A DNA stretch of 21,984 nucleotides from JBHJGU01 sp050331475. Its GTDB lineage: Bacteria; Pseudomonadota; Alphaproteobacteria; Caulobacterales; Maricaulaceae. The position numbers and the translations under genes were made by a program. Of this stretch, positions 14,279-21,984 are shown in pieces (position 1 is the first letter of the stretch; each line of letters starts with the position of its first letter). Under the pieces are notes generated by a model. That model saw only the letters and a program-made list of their open reading frames with translations. It did not search any database and was not told the DNA's origin. The DNA is taken from NCBI GenBank assembly GCA_050331475.1, contig JBHJGU010000134.1, forward strand, positions 1-21,984. Direction: 5' to 3'.

Positions 14279-15889
14279 ATGACTGAACCCGCTCGCGGCG
14301 ATAATCGCCGTCCGATCCGCCGCGCCCTCATCTCCGTGTCGGATAAATCCGATCTCGTTCGACAAGCCCGCGCGCTGGCCGCCCACGGCGTCATGCTTCT
14401 GTCCACCGGCGGCACGCGGACAGCGCTCGCCGAGGCGGGATTGGCCGTGGAGGACGTCGCTTCGGTCACCCAATGGCCGGAAATGATGGACGGGCGGGTC
14501 AAAACCCTGCATCCGCGCATCCATGGCGGTCTCTTGGGGCGGCGAGATCGCGCCGACGATCAGGCCGTTATGGCCCAGCACGGCGTTCCGGAGATCGATC
14601 TGTTGATCGTCAATCTCTACCCATTCGAGGCGACGCTCGCCGCAGGCGCGGATTTCGACACTTGCGTGGAGACGATTGACATTGGCGGACCCGCTTTGAT
14701 CCGTGCGGCGGCGAAAAACCACCAGTTTGTGACCGTCTGCGTAGACGCCGAGGATGTGGACGCGGTTTTGACGGCCTTCGACAGCGAGGGCGGCGTGCCC
14801 GGCGATCTGCGTCGGCGGCTGGCGGGCAAAGCCTACGCCCGCACCGCCGCCTATGATGCGGCCATTGCAGCGTGGCTGGACCAAAGCCCGCTCGACGCCG
14901 ACACCGCGCCGGCGCGGATTACCTTAGGGGGATCCTTAGCGTCGCGCCTAAGATACGGCGAGAACCCGCACCAGAATGCCGCGTTTTACCGAACCGGATC
15001 GACGCGGCCTGGCGTGGCCACCGCACGCCAGGTGCAAGGCAAGGCGCTGAGCTATAACAATCTAAACGATACCGACGCGGCTTTCGAACTGGTCGCTGAG
15101 TTCGATCCGAGCGACCGGGCGGCTGTTGCGATCATCAAGCACGCCAATCCTTGCGGCGTGGCGCTGGGCGCGGACTTAGCGGAGGCGCACGCTCACGCCT
15201 TGGCGTGTGATCCTGTCAGCGCCTTTGGCGGGGTCGTCGCGGTGAACCGGCGGCTCGACGCGGCCGCCGCGCGCGCCATCACCGCGATCTTTACCGAAGT
15301 CGTTATCGCGCCGGACGCCGACGCCGACACGTTGGCCATCTTCGCCACGAAAAAGAACCTCCGCCTGTTGCTGACCGGCGACTTGCCGGATCCCACCGCG
15401 CCGGGGCGCACGGTGAAGACCTTGGCGGGAGGCTTTCTAGTGCAAACGCGCGATAAGGGCGCGGTCTCCGCGTCAGACTTGCGGATCGTCACTCAAGCGC
15501 AACCCAGCGCCTCGCAGATCGCCGACGGGCTGTTCGCCTGGCGCGTCGCTAAACATGTCAAATCCAATGCGATCGTTTACGCGAAGGACCAAGCCACCGC
15601 CGGGGTCGGCGCCGGCCAAATGAGCCGGGTGGACGCCGCCCGGATCGCCGCGCAAAAGGCCCAAGACGCGGCGGCAGCGGCCGGATGGACGAGCCCGCGG
15701 ACTCAGGGCTCGGCCTGTGCGTCCGACGCCTTTTTCCCCTTTCCCGATGGATTGCTGCAGGCCGCGGAGGCGGGGGCGGTGTTTATCATCCAGCCCGGCG
15801 GCTCGGTGCGCGACGCGGATGTGATCGCGGCGGCGGACGAGGCCGGCTTGGCGATGGCGTTCACCGGTATGCGGCATTTCCGGCATTAG
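14279..15889 (+). CDS. purH: bifunctional AICAR transformylase / IMP cyclohydrolase
   Basis: PurH does the last two steps of purine synthesis: AICAR formylation with 10-formyl-THF and ring closure to IMP. The 536-residue protein has the MGS-like cyclohydrolase domain first (about 15-145, with LLSTGGT and PEMMDGRVKTLHPRIHGGLL). The transformylase domain follows, with RYGENPHQNAAFY, KALSYNNLNDTDAA, IIKHANPCGVA (catalytic Lys-His pair) and SAFGGVVAVNR. It ends at the usual C-terminus FTGMRHFRH. The ATG at 14279 is preferred over GTG at 14273 because AAGGTG lies just before it. The stop is TAG followed by T; as the C-terminus is where the family ends, TAG clearly acts as a stop here. Confidence 0.97.
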   Translation: MTEPARGDNRRPIRRALISVSDKSDLVRQARALAAHGVMLLSTGGTRTALAEAGLAVEDVASVTQWPEMMDGRVKTLHPRIHGGLLGRRDRADDQAVMAQHGVPEIDLLIVNLYPFEATLAAGADFDTCVETIDIGGPALIRAAAKNHQFVTVCVDAEDVDAVLTAFDSEGGVPGDLRRRLAGKAYARTAAYDAAIAAWLDQSPLDADTAPARITLGGSLASRLRYGENPHQNAAFYRTGSTRPGVATARQVQGKALSYNNLNDTDAAFELVAEFDPSDRAAVAIIKHANPCGVALGADLAEAHAHALACDPVSAFGGVVAVNRRLDAAAARAITAIFTEVVIAPDADADTLAIFATKKNLRLLLTGDLPDPTAPGRTVKTLAGGFLVQTRDKGAVSASDLRIVTQAQPSASQIADGLFAWRVAKHVKSNAIVYAKDQATAGVGAGQMSRVDAARIAAQKAQDAAAAAGWTSPRTQGSACASDAFFPFPDGLLQAAEAGAVFIIQPGGSVRDADVIAAADEAGLAMAFTGMRHFRH

Positions 15890-15923
15890 TCGCACGTCGG
15901 CAAAAAAGAGGGGGGACAAGACC

Positions 15924-16802
15924 ATGGCCAATGCGATCACCAAAATCGCGGTCGGGCTGGGGGTCGGGGCGGCGGCGGTCGCCATGGTTGGCGCCGGCTA
16001 CGTCGTTTGGCGGCTCAGCGGGGGCGATGTAGACGCCCGGTCCAGCGCGGAGCTGCGCGCGATCATCGAGCCCGCCATGACCGTGACCAAGCCCGACGGC
16101 GCCGGACCGTTTCCGGCCATTCTGTTGGTGCATGGCTGCGGGGGGCGGGATCAAGTCGTCGCCGATTTCGCCGCTCTGGCGGCGGAGCATGGTGTGGTCG
16201 CTTATGGTTTGGACAGCACCGGGCCGCGCGGCTTCGATCGCGCTGCGGCGATCGCGGATGTTTGCTCAGGCGCGCAGCTCTGGGGCCATGAACGGGCCGG
16301 CGATGTATTGGTGGCCCTCCAAGCCATGCGTGAGGCCGCCTTCGTTGACCCTACGCGCCTCGCCGTTATGGGGTTCAGCCATGGCGGCTGGACGTTGATG
16401 GACTTGTTCACCATGAACCTTGCGGACGGCGAACGCCCCCCTAGCCTGACCGATACGCCGCCCGGGGGGCTGGACGGGGTCCGCGCCGCGTTGATGCACT
16501 ACCCCTATTGCGGTTTTCCCGCCCGCAGCGCTCGCAATCCTTGGGTTTCCGCGCCCGACGCCGTGGACGTCATCCTCGTTGAGAACGACTCCATCGCCGA
16601 TGAAACCGCCTGCGCGACGGTGTTCGAACGTTTAGAAGGCGATGGCGCGACCGTGCGCTGGGAAATCTGGTCCGGCCCGACCCATGCGTTCGACGAGCCT
16701 GATCATGCGCCCGGCTCCCGGTTTGTCTATGACCGGGACGCCACCTTGCGGGCCCGAGCGAATTTTGTCGCCTTCCTGGAAACCCATTTGACGGCGAACT
16801 GA
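15924..16802 (+). CDS. membrane-anchored dienelactone hydrolase-like alpha/beta hydrolase
   Basis: A 292-residue protein with one N-terminal hydrophobic segment (about 7-30), probably a signal anchor placing the enzyme in the periplasm, followed by an alpha/beta-hydrolase domain of the dienelactone hydrolase family. The oxyanion-hole region is LLVHGCGGRD (67-76), the nucleophile S152 sits in GFSHGG, and the catalytic His is probably H254 in GPTHAFD. The acid is likely D222 in VENDS. Several Cys residues could form disulfides outside the cytoplasm. The substrate is unknown; a peptidoglycan or lipid ester is as likely as a lactone. The ATG has GAGGGGGG about 8 bases upstream, 34 bases after purH. 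It is tail-to-tail with gdh, 13 bases apart. Confidence 0.82.
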   Translation: MANAITKIAVGLGVGAAAVAMVGAGYVVWRLSGGDVDARSSAELRAIIEPAMTVTKPDGAGPFPAILLVHGCGGRDQVVADFAALAAEHGVVAYGLDSTGPRGFDRAAAIADVCSGAQLWGHERAGDVLVALQAMREAAFVDPTRLAVMGFSHGGWTLMDLFTMNLADGERPPSLTDTPPGGLDGVRAALMHYPYCGFPARSARNPWVSAPDAVDVILVENDSIADETACATVFERLEGDGATVRWEIWSGPTHAFDEPDHAPGSRFVYDRDATLRARANFVAFLETHLTAN

Positions 16803-16815
16803 GCCGAGCCCGCGC

Positions 16816-19800
16816 TTAGCGTCCGCCGATATTGGCCAATTCGCGCAATTGGGTGTTCGCAATGGCGAGCTTGGCCAAGGTCCAGTCTCCGCTCCGCTCC
16901 AAGGCCTCCAAGAGGTCAGAGGCCTTTTGCGCGTGCACGCCGTTCCGGGTGATCCACACGCCTAAAATCTGGTCAGCCCAAGCCGGATCGGGCTGCGCAT
17001 CCGCATCGGGACGCCCGGACGCGCAGGTATCGGCGAGCCGAAGCGCGCCGTCCGCGATGGCGTATTGGGCGGCGTAGAAATCCTCCACCAAGCGCCGCGC
17101 GGCCAGGCGATCCCAGTGCATGGTCGCGTGCAGATGCTCCGCAGCGGCGCGGAGGCGCTCGAAGCCGAACCGCGCGCCCACCGCATAATAAACCGGCCCA
17201 GCGCCGTTAAGCGGCCAATCCCGCGCCGACGCCAGATCGATGAGATCGGTCGCCGCCGCTAGCGGGCGGAGCTTTGCCACCTGAAAACTCAGAGCTGTCG
17301 GAGCGCCGCCCGCTTCAAAAGCGGCCGCGCGCTCGGCGACCTTGCGCCGCTCTTGATCGGATATCCAGTCGAGCACGCGCTCGTCGATCTGAGCCAGCCC
17401 GTCGGCGTATCGCGTGATCCGGTAAACGATCGAGGCGGCGTCCTCGCCCTCAGGATCTTGGCGCGCGTGCCATTCCGCCTGACGGCGCAAAAGCCGCATG
17501 ACATCTTTGTAGAGCGCGATCTGAACCGCGCTGGGCGCTTTGTTGTCGAGCGCGTTGACGGCCTCCAACACGTCGGCCACGCCGAAGGTCTCGTAAGCCA
17601 CCGCGAAACCGCGGGCGATCGCGGCGGCGCCTTCGCCGGTGCTTTCCATGGCGCGGTGGACGAAGGCGGGACCGCCTAAATCGACAATGCGGTTGGCGAG
17701 CCGCGTGGCGATGATCTCCCGACGCAGACGATGCTCCGCGCGGGCGGTCTCAAACCGCTCCACCGCTTGGGGGAAATATCGCCGCAGCGCGCCGGCGAAA
17801 TACGGATCGTCAGGGACCGAACTCGCCACCAATTCATCGAACAAGGTGATCTTCGCGTAAGACACAAGCACGGCGATTTCTGTGCGGGTCAGGCCAAGGT
17901 TTTGCTTTTTGAGCTGCCGCAAATCCGCTTCGTCGGGCAAGCCCTCCACCGCCCGGTCAAGCTGGCCGTCTTTCTCCAACCGTTCCATCACCCGGCTGTG
18001 GGCGTCCAGATCAACGACGGCGTCATGTTCGGCGATAGAGATGGCCATGGTCTGGTCGTAAATCGCGCGCAACACCGCTTGGGCGACGTCTTCGGTCATG
18101 CTGGCGAGCAATTCATCGCGCGCGTCCGCCACCAGATCACCCGATGCGATGGCGCCGTTGAGCAGGATTTTTAGGTTCACCTCTTGGTCGGACGTCGCCA
18201 CGCCCGCTGCGTTATCGACGAAATCGGCGTTGATCTTCACCCCACGCCGGCCCAGCGCGACCCGCCCCGCGTGGGTGACGCCAAGATTGGCGCCCTCGCC
18301 AATGACTTTCGCTCGAACCTCGCCGGCGTCGACGCGATGGGCGTCGTTGGCGGTGTCCGACACCTGCCAGTGCTGCTCATCGGCGGATTTGACATAGGTG
18401 CCGATGCCGCCGAACCACAAAAGCTCGCACGGCGCGGCGACGAGCGCGCGAATAAGCTCGCTTGGGGTGGCGCGCTCAACGGTCAAACCGGTTAAAGCGC
18501 GGATTTCCGGCGTAAGCGCGACGGATTTCGCCGCGCGAGAGAACACCCCGCCGCCGGTTGAAATCAAAGCGCGATCATAATCTTCCCAGCTCGACCGACC
18601 CAGATCAAACAGCCGCTTGCGCTCGTTCCAGCTGGCTTCGAGGTCTTGCGGATCCTGATCGATGAAAATGTCGCGGTGATCGAACGCGGCGATCAACCGG
18701 GTCTGGCGCGAGAGCAACATGCCGTTGCCGAACACGTCCCCGGACATGTCCCCGCAGCCGATCACCGTGAAGGGTTCGGACTGAATGTCTTTGCCCAACT
18801 CACGGAAGTGGCGCTTCACCGCCTCCCACGCCCCCCGGGCGGTGATGCCCATGCCCTTGTGGTCGTACCCGGCCGAGCCGCCCGAGGCGAAAGCGTCCCC
18901 CAGCCAGAAGCCATAGTCTTGGGCGACCCCATTGGCGATGTCGGAGAAGGTGGCGGTGCCCTTGTCCGCGGCGACGACCAGATAGGGGTCCTCCCCATCC
19001 CAACACACCGTGTTAGGCGGCGCCGCCACGCGCCCCTCGACCAGATTATCGGTCAAGTCCAACAGCCCTGAGATAAAGGTTTTGTAGGCCCGGATCGCTT
19101 CCTGCCGGACGGCGTCACGATCGCCGGCTTTGGGCAATTGTTTGGGGTAGAAACCGCCTTTGGAGCCCACGGGCACAATCACGGCGTTTTTGACCTGTTG
19201 AGCCTTCACCAAACCCAGCACTTCTTGGCGGAAATCGTCGCGCCGGTCGGACCAGCGCAAGCCGCCGCGCGCCACCGGACCGAAGCGCAAATGCACGCCC
19301 TCCACGTGGGGCGCCCAAACGAAGATCTCGCGATAGGGTTTTGGATCGGGCGCTTCCTCAATCTCACGCACCGCAATTTTCAGCGCGATGTGCGCCTTGA
19401 ACCGGCCCTCCGCGTCGGTCTGATAAAGATTGGTGCGCTGGATCGCCAGGACGAGCCGCGCCAGCCGCCGAAGCACCCGGTCGGCGTCCAAACGCTCAAC
19501 GCCTTCAAGCGCGGCTGTGATCTCTTGGGAGACCGCATCCGCCTGCACGCGCCGAGCGGACGCATCGAGGTCCAAAGCGGGATCGAACCGGGTCCGCGCC
19601 AGGTCCAAAATTAAGCGAACGATCTTAGCGTTATCGGCAAGCGCGTCGATCTGCACCCGCTCAGAGGCGTCCATGCCGGTTTGTTGGCGCCACCGCGCGC
19701 ACGCGCGCAGGAACGCCACGTCGCGCCAGGGCGCGCCAACAGTGAGAATTAATCGGTTGAACCCGTCATTCTCGGTCCGCCCCTCCATGATCGCCAAGAC

Positions 19801-21735
19801 GGCCGCTTCAAACGCCGCCAGGGCGGCTTGCGCGTCCTTGACGCCCGCATTCGCAGTCATGTCGAAATCATGGACCCAGAGATCGGGGGCGGCCTCAGTT
19901 TGGGCGTCAGGGCGCACGCGATAGCCGGTCTCAGACTTCACGTGCAGGCCCATGTTTTCGAAAATCGGCAGAACGCTCGATAAAGCCGCACGCGTTCGGG
20001 GCACGTAGAGCTTCATGCGTATGGCGTTGACCGGATCCGTGGCCAACCGATAAGCGCGCACGGCGAACGGCGCGCCCTGGCGAACGCGTTCTAAGCCTTC
20101 CAAATCATCCAGCGCCTGCTCCGCGGTGAAGGCTTCGCGATAGGCGGCGGAAAAGCCGCCCTGATAGGTCGGCCACGCTTGGCGGATGACATCCGCCGAG
20201 GACGCCGAGGCGGCGGATTCAAACTGGTCCTCCCACGTTAGGGTGAGATTGATCAGCGCTTGCTCCAGCGCCTCAAAGTCCGGCGTTTTTCGGTCTTCCG
20301 GATCTAAGGCGAGGTAATAGACCACCCGAGCCAGCGGTTGATCCCCGAACGTGGGGTAGAACGCGGTGATCCGGCCGCCATAGGCCGCTTCGAGAATGTC
20401 GCCGAACCGGCTTCGGATCCCCGTCCCATAGCGCTCGCGCGGCACATAGGCCAGAACGACGATAAAGCGCTCGAACCGATCGCGCCGGACGAACAATTTC
20501 GGTCGCGGACGATCGAGCAAATGCAGAACCCCGAGCCCGATCCGCAACAGATCGTCTTCCTCGCACTGGAACAGTTCGTCGCGGTGATAGGTCTCGACAA
20601 TGTGGCGGAGTTTTTTTGCGTTATGGCTACCGGGCGCTTTGCCCGCCCGCTCCATGACCCGGCGAACCTTGCGTCGGATCAGCGGAACCTCGCGGGCCAT
20701 CCGGTCATAGGCCTCCGCGGTGAACAGTCCAACAAAGCGGCTCTCGCCCATAACCTCACCGTCCGCGCGATACCGTTTGACGCCGACGTAATCCATGTAC
20801 ACCCGGCGGTGGACGCGGGAGCGGAGATTGGACTTCGCCACAATCAGGGGTGCGGCCTCTTTGAGGAAGCTGCGCAAAGTGGGGGTTAGAAAAATCGGTT
20901 CGGATTGGTTGCGCAGCACATATCGGGACGGATCGCGCAAAACGCCTAAGCCTTCAGAGCGCAAGATTGAGTCTTCTTCAGGCCGAATGCGGCCGTGGTC
21001 GTCATAGGCGAACTCGTAGTGTCGGCAGCCAAGAAACGCGAAATTGTCGTCCCTTAACCAGCGCAGAAACGCGACCGCCTCCTCCACCTCATCCAGGGGG
21101 GCGGGCGTGGGCGCTTCGTTCAGCGCGTTGACCGCTTGGTCCATCTCCGCGCGCATGTCGGCCCAATCATCGACCGCGGCCGCGTGGTCCGCCAAGGTCG
21201 CCGCGACCCCCGCCTCCAAACGCGCGCGCCGCGCCGTGTCCAGGCTTTGAAAATGCACAATAATCATGGATTCGCGCAGCGGGCGGGCCTGGGGGTCGCG
21301 CCGACCGTCCGGTTGGCGTCCTAACACCACGATTGGATGAAAGAGCGCCATGGCGTTGAGCCGCTGGTCGTTCACTTCGCCCATAATGCTGTCGACCAGG
21401 AAGGGACGATCTTCGGTGACCACGACCAAGGCTTCCCGGTTCAGGCTGCGACCGCCGGCCCCGTCCACGGCGAAAAAACGGGTCAACGTGCGGCCCGGTT
21501 CCCGCACCGCGGTCTGCTCCCACGCCTGCGCGGCGATGGCGACCACGTCGTGAAGGTCTAAGTCCGTCACCTCGTCGGTGTCGATGTCCGCGAAAAACTG
21601 CTCCAGAAAGCTCGTCGCGGGACCGCTCAGACCGCCGTCCGCGCCGTGCAGCGGCGCGCCGTCCACTTCCTCCGCCGCCGCGCGCAGCTAATCCTCGCAC
21701 GTGAACGGGATGTTCGCCGTAAAACCGTCGCCCAT
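16816..21735 (-). CDS. gdhZ: NAD-dependent glutamate dehydrogenase (large 180-kDa type) with TAG at codon 16
   Basis: This enzyme deaminates glutamate to 2-oxoglutarate with NAD+, feeding carbon to the TCA cycle. It belongs to the 1,600-residue GDH family; in Caulobacter the member GdhZ also influences FtsZ, and the symbol is borrowed from there. The N-terminal half carries ACT-like regulatory regions. The catalytic core has GGLRWSDRRDDFRQEVLGL near residue 820, the active Lys in VPVGSKGGFYPK near 858, GCGDMSGDVFGNGML near 995 and GEGANLGVTHAGR near 1150. An ATG at 21735 with GAGGG 6 bases upstream is the only well-formed start. Reading from it gives 15 residues and then TAG (21688-21690), followed in the same frame by LRAAAEEVDG and the rest (1,639 codons in all). 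A later GTG at 21666 could restart translation, but its GGAGGA is almost touching it. The TAG is therefore an error, a mutation or a readthrough site. Confidence 0.93.
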
Positions 21736-21740
21736 GGGTA

Positions 21741-21803
21741 TCCCTCGTTTTTTTCTCGGCGACACGCTACGCCGACCGTGCGCCGAGGCAAGGCGGCGAG
21801 GGA
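21741..21803 (-). promoter_or_regulatory. structured gdh leader that can hide the Shine-Dalgarno sequence
   Basis: In the gdh mRNA, UCCCUCG (21803-21797) is complementary to CGAGGGA (21747-21741), which contains the Shine-Dalgarno GAGGG. Between them an inner hairpin forms from CUCGGCGCACG (21787-21777) and CGUG-U-CGCCGAG (21766-21755): 11 pairs with one bulged U and a 10-base loop. A run of seven A lies between the inner and outer stems. Together they could form a two-stem leader with a masked ribosome site. Regulation by temperature, a ligand or a protein is not indicated by the sequence. Confidence 0.4.
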
Positions 21804-21984
21804 TGCGTCATCCAAAGATTTCGCGAATTTTCGATCACAGTTCGCAGACATGGCCCTTTTCGGGGCACAGCCCGCCTAAAGAGCCGGGAAAATCGAACGC
21901 GTCGACAATGAGGGTAAGGGGGTGGGACCGCCGGGTGGGGGACTTTACCCGGCGGTCCCGACAGGCCTCGCGTTCAGGCTGGGG
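21804..21984. other. non-coding region upstream of gdh
   Basis: Apart from the 13-bp hairpin, this stretch holds an AT-richer patch with TTCGCGAA near 21829 and no convincing promoter boxes. The gdh promoter presumably lies here. Open frames crossing it on the minus strand run into the gdh start region in another frame and show no recognisable protein. Confidence 0.4.
21924..21959. other. 13-bp perfect GC hairpin upstream of gdh
   Basis: GGGACCGCCGGGT (21924-21936) and ACCCGGCGGTCCC (21947-21959) form a perfect 13-bp stem with a 10-base loop. A weaker 8-pair alternative (21912-21919 with 21943-21950) would compete with it. No T-run follows on either strand, so it is not a classic terminator; it may end a gene beyond the window or be a repeat unit. 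Confidence 0.5.

Noticed and set aside
5455..21690. Full reassignment of TAG to a sense codon in this organism
   Set aside because: purH ends with TAG exactly at the family's normal C-terminus (RHFRH), and the Gly-rich gene also ends on TAG, so TAG works as a stop in this genome. Only partial or context-dependent readthrough remains possible.
21751..21787. Intrinsic terminator before gdh
   Set aside because: The hairpin is followed by a run of A on the transcribed minus strand, and on the plus strand the T-run comes before rather than after the stem.
21627..21851. Small minus-strand gene upstream of gdh
   Set aside because: It overlaps the gdh start in another frame, has no SD, and its product is Arg-rich without recognisable features.

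Overview
This is a 22-kb window of GC-rich DNA from an alphaproteobacterium, probably near Caulobacterales/Hyphomonadaceae. The evidence is the block of a DUF1674 gene, htpX, rsmB, rpe, heparinase-like, purH and a 1,600-residue NAD-dependent glutamate dehydrogenase, plus alphaproteobacterial protein types (SDHAF4-like DUF1674, large GdhZ-type GDH). The content is mostly housekeeping. I see no rRNA, tRNA, CRISPR array, insertion sequence, prophage or integrase.

Layout. 1-137: non-coding, with two GC hairpins; one is a possible argG terminator. 138-2435 (minus): an ArsR-type repressor overlapping an SdpI-family membrane protein, then argG. 2535-5075 (plus): acetylpolyamine amidohydrolase-like enzyme, short-chain dehydrogenase and pyrF, closely packed. 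5053-6771 (minus): a GH5 glycosidase lipoprotein interrupted by an amber codon and overlapping the end of pyrF, a secreted Phe/Gly/Arg-rich protein, and a small DUF1674 protein. 6915-9210 (plus): htpX and rsmB. 9277-9798: glycine-zipper lipoprotein with a terminator. 9872-14184: rpe, a heparinase-II/III-like protein and a membrane nucleotide-sugar dehydratase, the last two overlapping. 14279-16802: purH and a membrane-anchored dienelactone-hydrolase-like protein. 16816-21735 (minus): NAD-glutamate dehydrogenase. 21736-21984: its leader and upstream region.

The genes serve nucleotide synthesis (pyrF, purH), arginine and glutamate metabolism (argG, gdh), the pentose phosphate pathway (rpe), ribosome and membrane quality control (rsmB, htpX) and envelope polysaccharide work (heparinase-like, dehydratase, GH5).

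The oddest signal is three lesions in otherwise intact genes: a one-base deletion near the 3' end of argG and in-frame TAG codons in the GH5 gene (codon 201) and gdh (codon 16). Both ambers sit in the hexamer TAGCTG, one C-to-T change from CAGCTG, and both are followed by C. The two TAGs that look like real terminators (purH, Gly-rich gene) are followed by T and G. This could be sequencing error, CAG-to-TAG mutation or tolerated amber readthrough; the sequence alone does not decide. Other points of interest are a possible SD-sequestering leader on gdh, an SdpR-like operator over overlapping divergent promoters with a likely leaderless repressor mRNA, and a heat-shock-like promoter before htpX. 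I do not see a clear new defence or mobile system.
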